Source: MED-G105 sp050331095
GTDB taxonomy: Bacteria; Pseudomonadota; Alphaproteobacteria; Caulobacterales; Parvularculaceae
Assembly (NCBI GenBank): GCA_050331095.1
Contig: JBHJHE010000010.1
Coordinates: 174,085 to 238,084 of the forward strand
Direction of reading: 5' to 3'
DNA: 64,000 bases
Positions 41,577 through 50,289 of the stretch are shown piece after piece; positions within the stretch are counted from its first letter, which is position 1, and the number at the start of each line of letters is the position of its first letter. The notes under the pieces were generated by a model, which was given only the letters and a program-made list of their open reading frames with translations, had not been told where the DNA came from and made no database searches. Position numbers and translations under genes: made by a program.

Positions 41577-41945
41577 ATGCCGAAGAAACACTATGATTGC
41601 CTGAAGTGCGTCGCTTACTGCTGTTCGTACGCGCACATTCCGGTGACGAAGACCGATCTGCGCCGGCTCGCGAAGCATTTCGACCTCGAGCCGGAGAAAG
41701 CCGAACGCAAGTACACGAAGAAGGGCGACAAGGAGAACCCGCGCGTCATTCGCCATACGGAGGACCCGCATTTCGGCACGACGTGCATGTTTCTGGACAA
41801 GGAGACCCGCAATTGCGGCGTCTACGAAGCGCGGCCGAAGATCTGCCGCGATTTCCCGACGCAGACGCGCTGCGGCTATTACGAGTTCCTGATCTTCGAG
41901 CGCGAGGTTCAGGACGACCCGGAGTGGGTCGCCACCACCGACTAG
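41577..41945 (+). CDS. YkgJ-type cysteine-cluster protein
   Basis: A 122-residue protein with eight Cys, seven in the YkgJ/FliB-like metal cluster pattern: YDCLKCVAYCC at the start, then TTCMFLDKETRNCGVYEARPKICRDFPTQTRCGYY. It probably binds zinc or an Fe-S cluster; function unknown. Its TAG stop and the TAG of the convergent OmpA gene share a single CTAG. Confidence 0.85.
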   Translation: MPKKHYDCLKCVAYCCSYAHIPVTKTDLRRLAKHFDLEPEKAERKYTKKGDKENPRVIRHTEDPHFGTTCMFLDKETRNCGVYEARPKICRDFPTQTRCGYYEFLIFEREVQDDPEWVATTD

Positions 41946-43204
41946 GCGCCCAGTAGCTCGACGATGATCGTGATTTCGGCGCGACGGTTGAGCCGTTTCG
42001 GCACGCCGTCGCCGGTCGCGATCGCGGGGCGCGTCTCGCCGTAGAACTCCGTCTCCATGATCCGCGAGTCGACGCCTTCGGCGATCAGGGCTTCGAAGAC
42101 GGCGCGGCTGCGTTCGCGGGAGAGGTCGAGGTTGAGATCGTCGGCGCCTTCAAGATCCGTATGCCCCGAGACGACGATGCGCTCGGGGTCGAGCGCGGCG
42201 ACCGCGCGGGCGGCCTCGGCGATCGTCGCGCGCGCGTTTGCGTTCAGCGCCACCGAGCCCGTCGAGAAGTAGACGGTGTAGGCGCGCCGCTGCTGCGGCG
42301 CCTCCGCTTTCGGCGCCGCGAGGCTGGCCATCCCCGGGAACTGGCAATTGTGCTTGCGGGCTTTCTTCGAGCCGTTCTTGATCCATTTGGCGCATTTCGG
42401 ATGCTGCTCCGACGGCCACAGATGTTCGAACCCGTCGAGGTGGGCGACCGCCTTCACGAGGTCGCCGCGCAAGGACGGAATGTGCTCGGCGAGCGTCGCC
42501 ACGGTGCGGATGTTCTCGCGCAGCGTACACTGTTCGTCGACGGTGGAGCGGCCGAAGCCGAGGCCGATGCCGAAGAGGCCGTCATTGCCGGAGCCGCTCG
42601 CGGTCTGGCTGGCGCCCTGGCAGACGCCGACCGGCAGGTTCGACAGGTCGATGGCGTCGTAGGCGAGGCCAATGGCCTCGATCTGGGTGTCGCCGCCGTT
42701 CACCGTGACCGCATTGTCGTTGCTCGACGAATTGTCCACCTGGTTGCTGGCGTCCGCGGTGTTCGTCGGCGCGACGCTGATGTCGTTCCGGGACGCGGCG
42801 TCAACGTTGTTCGTGGGCGATGAGGTGATCGTCGGCGACGCGGTTATGGTCGGCGACGCGGTTATCGTCGGCGACACGGTGTTCGTCGCCGCGTTCTCGA
42901 TCGACGGCGCGGCGGGCGCCACGGTGACGTTGTTCGTGAACGACGATTCGAGCGCGTTGACGCCCGTGACCTGGCCGTTGACCTCGCCGCTGACGGAGCC
43001 GGAGACCGCGCCGCTTACGGTGTTCTGGTTCGCGTTCTGGTTCGCGTTCTGATTGGTGTTGCGGTTCGAGTTGGCGTTCGCCGACGAGACGCCGACGCCG
43101 ACGATAACGGGATCGCGCAAGGGCGGCGCGTCCTTAGCGCCGGCGGCCCCCGCAATGAGGGAGAGCAGAAGCGCGGAGCAAGCGGTGTGCGGTCGGATCG
43201 CCAT
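41942..43204 (-). CDS. OmpA-family peptidoglycan-binding protein with Asn/Ser/Thr-rich repeats
   Basis: A 420-residue secreted protein with a signal peptide (LLLSLIAGAAGAKDA). Residues 35-165 are low complexity: NxN repeats (SNRNTNQNANQNANQN), V-S-G repeats (TVSGAVSGSVSGEV) and the repeated ITASPT unit. The C-terminal 120 residues are an OmpA domain: AYTVYFSTGSVALNANARATIAEAA, ERIVVSGHTDLEGADDLNLDLSRERSRAVFEALIAEGV and NRRAEITI, which binds peptidoglycan. A middle Cys-containing region is unassigned. It may be an adhesin-like or matrix anchor protein. It ends on the same CTAG as the convergent gene. Confidence 0.85.
   Translation of the reverse strand: MAIRPHTACSALLLSLIAGAAGAKDAPPLRDPVIVGVGVSSANANSNRNTNQNANQNANQNTVSGAVSGSVSGEVNGQVTGVNALESSFTNNVTVAPAAPSIENAATNTVSPTITASPTITASPTITSSPTNNVDAASRNDISVAPTNTADASNQVDNSSSNDNAVTVNGGDTQIEAIGLAYDAIDLSNLPVGVCQGASQTASGSGNDGLFGIGLGFGRSTVDEQCTLRENIRTVATLAEHIPSLRGDLVKAVAHLDGFEHLWPSEQHPKCAKWIKNGSKKARKHNCQFPGMASLAAPKAEAPQQRRAYTVYFSTGSVALNANARATIAEAARAVAALDPERIVVSGHTDLEGADDLNLDLSRERSRAVFEALIAEGVDSRIMETEFYGETRPAIATGDGVPKRLNRRAEITIIVELLGA
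42825..42878 (-). repeat. Three 18-bp tandem repeats coding SPTIT-type units
   Basis: Read on the plus strand, units such as GTTATGGTCGGCGACGCG repeat three times with one to three changes, with a degenerate fourth unit on the left. On the coding strand they encode the repeated ITASPT segment of the OmpA-family protein. The pattern suggests slippage expansion within the gene. Confidence 0.75.
43023..43046 (-). repeat. Two 12-bp tandem repeats coding Asn-rich units
   Basis: TTCTGGTTCGCG occurs twice in tandem, with a partial third copy after it. On the coding strand it gives the NANQ repeats near the mature N-terminus of the OmpA-family protein. Confidence 0.7.
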
Positions 43205-43391
43205 GTCGTCGCCTTTCGCAAGGTTGCGGGGCCCGCTCCCGCCGACGGCCTTGGCGGACGTCGGGCGCGGCGCGCCTTATCGTTTACGAACCCTTAAGCA
43301 TCCCCCGTGCCATCCCGCTTTGGGGCGGGCCGCCCCGCTTTGGGACGCCGCTTGCCGGCGCCGGCCGCGACGGCTATACGGCGCGGCTTGC

Positions 43392-43468
43392 GGCGCGGTA
43401 GCTCAGTTGGTGAGAGCGCAGGATTCATAACCCTGAGGTCGGCGGTTCAAGCCCGCCCCGCGCTACCA
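43392..43468 (+). tRNA. tRNA-Met (anticodon CAT)
   Basis: A complete 77-base cloverleaf including encoded CCA (43466-43468). Acceptor stem GGCGCGG pairs with CCGCGCT (one G-U at the end); D arm GCTC/GAGC; anticodon loop TTCATAA with CAT at 43426-43428; T arm GGCGG/CCGCC around TTCAAGC. The first pair is G-U and the D arm is of elongator type, so this is not the initiator tRNA. An Ile2 tRNA (CAT modified to lysidine) is possible, but the sequence resembles alphaproteobacterial elongator Met more. Confidence 0.9.
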
Positions 43469-43549
43469 AAAACCCTTCAGGCGTCGACGCGGCGGCGCGG
43501 CGCGGCGCTCACAGACTTCTGAAAATCCTTGCGGCGACGAAGCTGGCGA

Positions 43550-43565
43550 TTGCAGTTTTTTGCAA
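43550..43565. promoter_or_regulatory. LacI-type operator 1 (permease side)
   Basis: TTGCA, six bases (GTTTTT), TGCAA: perfect half-sites. It lies 133 bases upstream of the permease ATG. The same layout occurs between the amylase and TonB receptor genes. Confidence 0.6.
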
Positions 43566-43657
43566 CGCAAGGAGCGCTCCTGTCGCAACAGCTGATGGAG
43601 AATCGCCCGCGTTCGCCGCTCAGCCGCTCGACAAGTTCGTTTTCATCGGCGATGCTT

Positions 43658-43673
43658 TTGCAAAAAATTACAA
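43658..43673. promoter_or_regulatory. LacI-type operator 2 (permease side, one mismatch)
   Basis: TTGCA, six bases (AAAAAT), TACAA, one change from the perfect form. It ends 24 bases before the permease ATG, where a bound repressor would block transcription. The rest of the gap 43469-43697 shows no gene. Confidence 0.5.
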
Positions 43674-43697
43674 AAAAGATCCGGGAGGAGCTTGTAG

Positions 43698-45263
43698 ATG
43701 CAAAAGCCGGCGCTGTCCATCGGGCGCATCTGGAACATGTGTTTCGGCTTTTTCGGCATTCAGGTGGGCTTCGGTCTGCAGAACGCCAATGTCAGCCGGA
43801 TCTTCCAAACCCTCGGGGCGGAGGTCGACGCCATCCCGATCCTCTGGATCGCGGCGCCGCTGACGGGGCTTCTCGTACAGCCGATCATCGGCCACATGAG
43901 CGACAAGACGTGGGGGCGGCTCGGCCGGCGCCGGCCTTACTTCTTCTACGGAGCGATCGCGACGACGGCGGCGCTCATCGTCATGCCGAACTCGCCCTAT
44001 CTCTGGATCGCGGCGGGCATGCTCTGGATCATGGACGCCTCGATCAATGTGACGATGGAGCCGTTTCGCGCCTTCGTCGGCGACATGCTGCCCCATCGTC
44101 AGCGCACGACGGGCTTCGCGATGCAGAGCTTCTTCATCGGCGTCGGCGCGGTGTTCGCCTCCGCCTTGCCTCCGGTGCTCGCGAACTGGTTCGGCGTCGC
44201 GAACACGGCGGAGGCCGGCGTCGTGCCGGATTCGGTGCGGATATCGTTCTACATCGGCGCGATTTGCGTGCTCGTATCGGTCATGTGGACGGTCTTTTCG
44301 ACGAGGGAGTATCCGCCCGATGAATTGGCCGCCTACGAACGCAGCGAACCGCCGATCGGCGCCGAGACGGCCGCCGCGGGCGCGGCGTCGACGGCAGCGT
44401 CGACGTTCTATCGCTGGGGCGGCGTCAGCCTCGCCGCCGGCGGCGTCGCGACAATCATGGTCGCGCAGGTCGCGCTCGGGAACATCCGGCTCGCGGAGGA
44501 GGCGTTGAAGGTCAACGATCTCTACATCGTCACGGTGGGCGGGGTCGTCTTCGGCCTCATTCTCATTATCGCGGGGCTTTTGAAACAGCGCGGCGTTACG
44601 GACAATCCGTTCTCGGAGATCATCGACGACCTTTTCTGCATGCCGCGGCAGATGAAGCAGCTGGCGCTCGTACAGTTCTTCTCCTGGTTCGCCCTGTTCT
44701 CCATGTGGATCTATTCGACCGCAGGCGTCACGGCCTACCACTACGGCAGCAGCGATCCGACGTCGGCGCGGTACGCCGAGGGCGCCGACTGGGTGAGCCT
44801 GATGTTCGGCGTCTATAACGGCGTCGCGGCGCTCGCGGCGTTCACGATCCCCGTCCTCGCCGCGCGGATCAGCCGCAAGGGGGCCCACGCCGTCACCCTC
44901 GTGTTGGGCGGGCTCGGGCTCGCCTCCTTCCTCGTCTTCAGGAACCCGACGATGCTCGCCGTTTCGATGATCGGCGTCGGCTTCGCCTGGGCGTCCATAT
45001 TGTCCGTACCCTACTCGATTTTGTCGGGCGCGCTGCCGTCGAAGAAAATGGGCGTCTACATGGGCATTTTCAATTTCTTCATCGTCATTCCGCAGCTTCT
45101 GGCGGCGAGCATTCTCGGCGTTTTCGTCAAATACGCCTTCGGCGGACAGGCGATTTACGCGCTGGCGCTCGGCGGCGCGAGCCTGATCGTCGCCGCGGCG
45201 CTGACGCTCGCCGTGGACGATCGGGCGGGCGCGCCGGCCGGGGCGCCGGCCTTAGCGGAGTGA
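43698..45263 (+). CDS. MFS sugar transporter (maltose/maltodextrin type)
   Basis: A 521-residue inner-membrane permease with about 12 helices. Start is like the GPH/SLC45-type sugar porters (IWNMCFGFFGIQVGFGLQNANVSRIFQTLGA), then IIGHMSDKTWGRLGRRRPYFFYGA, the cytoplasmic loop motif between helices 2 and 3, and NVTMEPFRAFVGDMLPHRQRTTGFAMQSFFIG. A central loop of about 60 residues separates the halves. ATG 43698 has GGGAGGAG 7 bases upstream. Context with two GH13 enzymes, a LacI regulator and a TonB receptor points to maltose or maltodextrin uptake. It overlaps the regulator gene by four bases. Confidence 0.85.
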   Translation: MQKPALSIGRIWNMCFGFFGIQVGFGLQNANVSRIFQTLGAEVDAIPILWIAAPLTGLLVQPIIGHMSDKTWGRLGRRRPYFFYGAIATTAALIVMPNSPYLWIAAGMLWIMDASINVTMEPFRAFVGDMLPHRQRTTGFAMQSFFIGVGAVFASALPPVLANWFGVANTAEAGVVPDSVRISFYIGAICVLVSVMWTVFSTREYPPDELAAYERSEPPIGAETAAAGAASTAASTFYRWGGVSLAAGGVATIMVAQVALGNIRLAEEALKVNDLYIVTVGGVVFGLILIIAGLLKQRGVTDNPFSEIIDDLFCMPRQMKQLALVQFFSWFALFSMWIYSTAGVTAYHYGSSDPTSARYAEGADWVSLMFGVYNGVAALAAFTIPVLAARISRKGAHAVTLVLGGLGLASFLVFRNPTMLAVSMIGVGFAWASILSVPYSILSGALPSKKMGVYMGIFNFFIVIPQLLAASILGVFVKYAFGGQAIYALALGGASLIVAAALTLAVDDRAGAPAGAPALAE

Positions 45264-46312
45264 CGCGTGCGGCGATGAGCCAGACGACGGCGGGGACGTC
45301 GAAAAAACGGAATACGCGCCTTGAGGACCTGGCGCGGCTTGCGGACGTCTCGATCGCGACCGTCTCGCGCGCGCTGAACGACAGCCCGGCGGTCAATCAG
45401 GCCACGAAGGAGCGGATCTGGCGGATCGCGCGCGACCGCAACTACGCCTTCCGCCCCAGCATGCCGGCGATCCTCAGCGGCGCGTCGGCCACCATCGCGG
45501 TCGTCATTCCGACGCCGCAGGGGCGCAAGGGCAGCCTCGTCGATCCGTTCTTCCTGGAGCTGATCGGTTGCGTCGGCGAGGCGGCGCGCGAGACGGGGAC
45601 GGACGTTCTCGTCTCCCACATCGCGCCGCGAAACTATGACGACGTCGCCCGGTTGGCCGCGTCGAACCGCGCCGAAGGCGTCATTTTCCTTGGGCAAAGC
45701 TCGCTGCACGAGCGTTTCAATCGCCTGGCGGAAACGCAGAAGCGCTTCGTCGGCTGGGGCGGCGCGTTGCCGGGTCAGCGATATTGCTCCGTCGGCAGCG
45801 ACAATTTCCGCGGCGGGCGCCGCGCGACGCTGCATCTGACGCGCCTCGGCAGGCGGCGGATCGCGTTTTTCGGCGACGCCGAGGCGCCGGAGGTGTTGCA
45901 AAGGCTGCAGGGCTATCGAACGGCGCTGGAAGAGGCCGGCCTGTCGCCGGACGACGGTTTCGTCTCGCCCGTGCATTTCGACATTGAGTCCGCCGAGAAC
46001 GCCGTCGAGAGCCTGCTCGCGAGCGGCCGCGATTTCGACGGCGCCGTGTGCGCGAGCGACCTTGTCGCGCTCGGCGTCGTGCGCGGCCTTTTGCGGCGCG
46101 GGCGCGCCGTGCCCCGCGACGTATCGGTCGTCGGCTATGACGACCTGCAATTGGCGCGGTTCGCGACGCCGGCGCTCACCACGATCTCGCAAAACCTGAT
46201 GAAGGCCGGCCGCATGCTCGTATCCAAACTGATGAGTTCGACGGCCGGACAGGAGATTACGTCGGAACGTCTGCCAACGGAATTGATCGTGCGCGAGACC
46301 TGCGGCGCGTGA
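45260..46312 (+). CDS. LacI-family regulator of the maltodextrin locus
   Basis: A 350-residue repressor with an N-terminal LacI HTH (TRLEDLARLADVSIATVSRALNDSPAVNQATKERIWRIARDRNY, about 20-62) and a periplasmic-binding-like sensor domain (DVLVSHIAPRNYDDVARLA, CSVGSDNFRGGRRATLHL, VPRDVSVVGYDDLQLARFATPALTTI). GTG 45260 overlaps the permease stop as GTGA; ATG 45275 is an in-frame alternative. It probably binds the TTGCA-N6-TGCAA sites at 43.55, 43.66, 50.01 and 50.17 kb and responds to a maltose-type sugar. Confidence 0.88.
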   Translation: MTRAAMSQTTAGTSKKRNTRLEDLARLADVSIATVSRALNDSPAVNQATKERIWRIARDRNYAFRPSMPAILSGASATIAVVIPTPQGRKGSLVDPFFLELIGCVGEAARETGTDVLVSHIAPRNYDDVARLAASNRAEGVIFLGQSSLHERFNRLAETQKRFVGWGGALPGQRYCSVGSDNFRGGRRATLHLTRLGRRRIAFFGDAEAPEVLQRLQGYRTALEEAGLSPDDGFVSPVHFDIESAENAVESLLASGRDFDGAVCASDLVALGVVRGLLRRGRAVPRDVSVVGYDDLQLARFATPALTTISQNLMKAGRMLVSKLMSSTAGQEITSERLPTELIVRETCGA

Positions 46313-46350
46313 GCCGCGCCGGCGGGCGCCTCGCGGAAAGCGCGGGGCGC

Positions 46351-48012
46351 CTAACGCGCGCGGCGCGCGATGTAGGCCGCGTTTTTCGGCAGGCGCGACG
46401 GCGGCGCGCCGGCGAGCCCCGCTTCGAAGCCCACGGCCTCGACGACGTCGAGATCGGCGACTTGCGGCGGCGCCCACTCGGCGGCCGTCGCGCCCAGATT
46501 GAAGACGCATACGAACGTTTCGCCGCCGGTGCGTCGTTCGAGCGCGCAAACGCCCTCTGGCGACGGCAGGAACGAAAGATCGCCCGTGTGTAACGAGGGC
46601 GAGGCTTTCCTTAGCGCAATCATCCGACGTGTGAAGTTCAACATGGACGCGTTCACGCGCTCCTGAGCGTCGACCGCCAGCGCGCGATGCGCCTCCGCCG
46701 CCGGCAGCCAGGGCTTCGACGACGAGAAGCCGGCGTTCGCCGCGTCCCGCTTCCAGGGCATGGGCGTGCGCGCGCCGTCGCGGCCGAGCGTCAGCGGCCA
46801 GTTGGCGATCGCCTCCGGATCGCGCAGATCGTCAAAGCCGATCTCCGCCTGCGGAAGGCCCAGCTCCTCGCCCTGATAGAGAAAGGCGTTGCCGCGCAGG
46901 CACATCAGCAGCATGAGATGAAGCCGCGCCGCGGCGTCCGCCTCGTCCGGCGTCGCCCATCGGCTCACGGCCCGCGGCGCATCGTGGTTGGAGAACGCCC
47001 AGGACGGCCAGCCTTCATCGGCCTCGCCCGGCCAAGCGCCGAGCGCGGCCGCGAGTCCCGTCGTCGTCAGTTCATCCGCATAGAGAAAATCGAAACTGTA
47101 GGCGGAGTTCAATCGGTCGTCGCGCTCGGTGAACGACTTCATCTCCGGCAAGGGATTGGCGCCGCCGATCTCCGCCACCGTGAAGATGTCGCCATAGGCG
47201 TCCGTCACCTTGCGCAGCCGTTCCAGAAACTTGGGAATGTCCGGATGGGACTGGTTGAAGGCGTGGTCCTGAAAGTCGTAGGGCTTGCGGCGTTCGCCGG
47301 CGCGGCTCGCGGCGACGGGATTGTCGCGCAGGAGCGGGTCGTGCATCCCGAAATTGATGGCGTCGAGGCGGAAGCCGTCGACGCCGCGATCAAGCCAGAA
47401 CCGGGCGACGTCGAGAAGCGCGTCCTGCACTTCGGTATTGTGAAGATTGAGATCCGGCTGACTGCTCAGAAAGTTATGCAAGTAATACTGGCGCCGACGC
47501 GTGTCCCACGTCCACGACTGGCCGCCGAAGACGGAAAGCCAGTTGTTCGGCGGCGTCCCGTCGGGCTTCGGATCGGCCCAGACGTACCAGTCCGCTTTCG
47601 GATTGTCGCGGTCGCTCCGGCTTTCGGCGAACCAGGCGTGCTCGTCGGACGTGTGCGAATAAACCTGATCGATTACGACTTTCAGCCCGAGCTTGTGGGC
47701 TTCGGCGACGATGCGGTCGAAATCGGCGAGGCTGCCGAAGATCGGGTCGACGTCGCGATAGTCCGACACGTCGTAGCCGAAGTCGCGCATGGGCGACTTG
47801 AAGAACGGCGACAGCCAGATCGCGTCGACGCCAAGGTCGGCGACATAGCCGAGACGGTCCGCGACGCCGGCGAGATCGCCGACGCCGTCGCCGGTCGCGT
47901 CGAGAAAGCTGCGCGGATAAATCTGGTAGACGACGGCGCCGCGCCACCATTCCCGGCCGGCGGCGCCGGCCTGCGGCGCGGGCTCTTCGATGATCGGATC
48001 TGTGGCGCTCAT
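46351..48012 (-). CDS. GH13 alpha-glucosidase
   Basis: A 553-residue cytoplasmic alpha-glucosidase hydrolysing terminal glucose from malto-oligosaccharides. Conserved regions are VVIDQVYSHTSDEH (I), GVDGFRLDAINF with the nucleophile Asp (II), TVAEIGG with the acid/base Glu (III) and FSNHDAPRAVSRW with the third Asp (IV). QPDLN (region V) marks the oligo-1,6/alpha-glucosidase group. No signal peptide. Its ATG overlaps the stop of the interrupted amylase gene as ATGA, so its translation is probably coupled to the distal part of that gene. Confidence 0.93.
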   Translation of the reverse strand: MSATDPIIEEPAPQAGAAGREWWRGAVVYQIYPRSFLDATGDGVGDLAGVADRLGYVADLGVDAIWLSPFFKSPMRDFGYDVSDYRDVDPIFGSLADFDRIVAEAHKLGLKVVIDQVYSHTSDEHAWFAESRSDRDNPKADWYVWADPKPDGTPPNNWLSVFGGQSWTWDTRRRQYYLHNFLSSQPDLNLHNTEVQDALLDVARFWLDRGVDGFRLDAINFGMHDPLLRDNPVAASRAGERRKPYDFQDHAFNQSHPDIPKFLERLRKVTDAYGDIFTVAEIGGANPLPEMKSFTERDDRLNSAYSFDFLYADELTTTGLAAALGAWPGEADEGWPSWAFSNHDAPRAVSRWATPDEADAAARLHLMLLMCLRGNAFLYQGEELGLPQAEIGFDDLRDPEAIANWPLTLGRDGARTPMPWKRDAANAGFSSSKPWLPAAEAHRALAVDAQERVNASMLNFTRRMIALRKASPSLHTGDLSFLPSPEGVCALERRTGGETFVCVFNLGATAAEWAPPQVADLDVVEAVGFEAGLAGAPPSRLPKNAAYIARRAR

Positions 48013-49904
48013 AGGTCGGCGGTCCAGTCGTTCGATTTGCAGATGACGTAGTCGATGGGCGGCGCGGCGACGCTCAGGGCGCCGACGGCCGCAGCCTCGG
48101 CGGCGCATGATCCCCGCACGCTCGTCCATGCGCGGGCGCGCGGGTCCACCGCCACGGCGCCGTTGACGGGCGTATTGTCGGCGTTGAAGGCAATCAGATA
48201 CTCCGGGCCGCCGGGTTCGGCGCGGGTCACCGCGACGAAACCGCCGTCAAGTTCGCTCTGGCGCAGAACCTGGACGCCGCGCCGCAGACCGGCGTGCTCT
48301 TTGTAGTGTCGCGACATTTCCTGAACGGCTTTGAAAATCGGATGGTCGACGTCGAAGTTCGTGCCGGCCGTCGTTGCGTCCGTGCCGAGAAGATCGTTGT
48401 CATTGTAGCTGTCGACTTTGCTTGGAAACATATCCTCGCGCGCGGCCTGGTCGCCGCCGTCGCCGACGAAGCCCTGTTCGTCTCCGGCGTAAATGACGGG
48501 CGCGCCGCGCATGAAGAACATCATGGCGTGGGCGAGCGACACGCGCTTGACAAGCTCGTCGTCCTTCGCCTCCGGGCGCGCGTCGCGCAGGAACCGCGCG
48601 AACCGGCCCATGTCGTGATTGCCGAGGAACAGGGGCGCAGCGCGCGTCGTCGCCTGGCCGTTCCGATAGAGCGCGTCGGCGGCGAACAGATCGTCGAAAA
48701 GCGCCGTCGGCTCGCCCTCGGCGACGACTTACCGCACCGTCGCCTGAAACGCGAAGTCGAGCACGTAAGGCAGCTCGTCGACGCGGGTGAACCGCGCGAG
48801 CGTCGCCGGGTCGGGGTCGTAGACCTCGCCGAACACATAAAAACCCGGACGGCCCGCGGCGGCGGCGCGGCGGGGCATCGCCGGCGCGAACGCGCGCCAG
48901 AACTCCGGATTGACATGGCGGGCCGTGTCGATGCGGAATCCGTCGACGTCGAAGCGTTCAATCCAGTCTTTATAGATATCGACGAAGCCGGCGACGACGC
49001 GAGGGTCCTCCGTTTGAAGATCGTCGAGCCCGAAGAAGTCGCCGAAAAGGGAGTTCTCGCCTTCGAACGTCGTCTCGCCGCGATTGTGGTAGTAGATCGG
49101 GTCGTTGAGCCAGGCCGGTTTCTTCACGTTCTCCGCGCCGGCGGGCACGAACGGGGTGTAAGCGAAGTCGGCGCGGGCGAGGCGCGCGAAGTTTTCGCGG
49201 CTCTGGAAACCGCCGTCAACGCCGAGAAACCCCTCATTGATCGACGCGCCGTCGACGTCGCCGCGCGTCGTGAACGGATAGCGCCCCTTCGACCGATAAG
49301 GGCATCCGTCGGGCAGCTTGTCCGGTCCCTCATAGTCCGGGTCGTGACATTCGCGATAGGCGATGACGTCGGCGGTGTGGTTCGTGATGATGTCGAAATA
49401 GACCTTCATCCCGCGCGCGTGGGCGGCGTCGACGAACGTTTTGAGGTCCGCCTCGGTCCCGAGATGGGGATCGACGGTCGTAAAGTCCGTAATCCAGTAG
49501 CCGTGATAGCCCGCCGTTTCTTGGCCGGGGGCGCCCTGGACCGGCTTGTTCTTGTAGATCGGTCCGAGCCAGATGGCGGTGGCGCCAAGCGCCTCGATAT
49601 AGTCGAGCCGCTTGACGAGGCCTTTCAGATCGCCGCCGTGGTAGAAGCCCTTGTGGGTCGGGTCGAACCCGTGCTCCAGCGGTCCGCCGGCGATTCCGCC
49701 GCGGTCGTTGGCCGGGTCGCCGTTCTCAAACCGGTCGGGCAACATGAAATAGACGATCTCGTCGGCGGGCCCGCGGTCCGCGTAGGCGCCGGGCGCGCCG
49801 TAGCGCGCTTCAGCCGCGTTCGCGTGCGCCGCGCCCGCCGGCGCCGCGGCGAGAACCGACGCCAGAACGCCGGACGCGACGCGCCTTGCAAATAGTCCGC
49901 CCAC
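48009..49904 (-). pseudogene. Secreted GH13 alpha-amylase interrupted by one in-frame TAA
   Basis: From GTG 49904 (AGGAA upstream; signal peptide GVLASVLAAAPAGAAHA) the frame codes a GH13 amylase: DIITNHTADV (region I), VDGFRIDTARHVN (II, nucleophile Asp), YVFGEVYD (III, acid/base Glu), then FQATVR and TAA at 48729-48731. The same frame continues VVAEGEPTALFDDLFAADALY and LGNHDMGRF (IV, third catalytic Asp) to TGA 48009. There is no frameshift: one codon (number 392 of about 631) is a stop. The truncated 391-residue product lacks a catalytic residue and the C-terminal domain. It could be a true nonsense mutation, a base-calling error, or readthrough. Confidence 0.85.
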
Positions 49905-50012
49905 TTCCGTTCCTCTTAGCCTGCGATCGCGAGAATTCGAGCCGTCGCATCGTCGGTCAAGAGATAATCGCCCCCAATCTGTGATCGGGCAATCCCGGCC
50001 GTCGCGGGGCCT

Positions 50013-50028
50013 TGCATAATAATGCAAA
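50013..50028. promoter_or_regulatory. LacI-type operator 3 (amylase/receptor region)
   Basis: TTGCA, six bases (TAATAA), TGCAA. The whole 16-mer is palindromic except for the two central base pairs. About 110 bases upstream of the amylase start. Same layout as operator 1. Confidence 0.65.
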
Positions 50029-50171
50029 AATATTGCGGCGCAGCAGGCGGTTTCGGCGCTCATTGCATTGGATTTTATCCGTATAAAACAAGCAATTGTA
50101 CAGAAAGTCCCTGAGTTGTCGCCTTTTTGCCATACGCCCGCGCGAATTGGATCGGGCGCCAATGATTGCGA

Positions 50172-50187
50172 TTGCAAAAATTTGTAA
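50172..50187. promoter_or_regulatory. LacI-type operator 4 (receptor side, one mismatch)
   Basis: TTGCA, six bases (AAAATT), TGTAA, one change from the perfect form. It lies 102 bases upstream of the TonB receptor ATG. Confidence 0.5.
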
Positions 50188-50289
50188 GCGTGGACATCAT
50201 TCCAACAACCGCGCGGCGAACGGCCCGAAGCGCGGGGCGACAGCGGCGGCAGGCCGCGGTGAAAATTCGACGGAGGAGACGGAAAACCC

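Larger units (their letters stand above)
49905..50289. other. Divergent control region of amylase and TonB receptor
   Basis: A 385-base AT-rich gap without genes. It holds two TTGCA-N6-TGCAA operator candidates (listed separately), a TATAAA box near 50082 and, upstream of the receptor ATG, GGAGGAG. It must contain promoters for both directions. Confidence 0.7.

Noticed and set aside
43392..43468. tRNA-Ile2 instead of tRNA-Met
   Set aside because: Anticodon CAT allows both, but the acceptor and D-arm sequence looks like elongator Met of alphaproteobacteria; not fully excluded without a lysidine-identity search.
48009..48611. Separate 200-residue gene starting at the Met of NHDMGRF
   Set aside because: That Met lies inside the conserved region IV of the amylase, and homologous coding continues upstream in the same frame to the TAA; it is the distal half of one interrupted gene.
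50013..50028. Reading this palindrome as a transcription terminator
   Set aside because: It is AT-rich, lies in the middle of a divergent control region and repeats the layout of the other operator sites.
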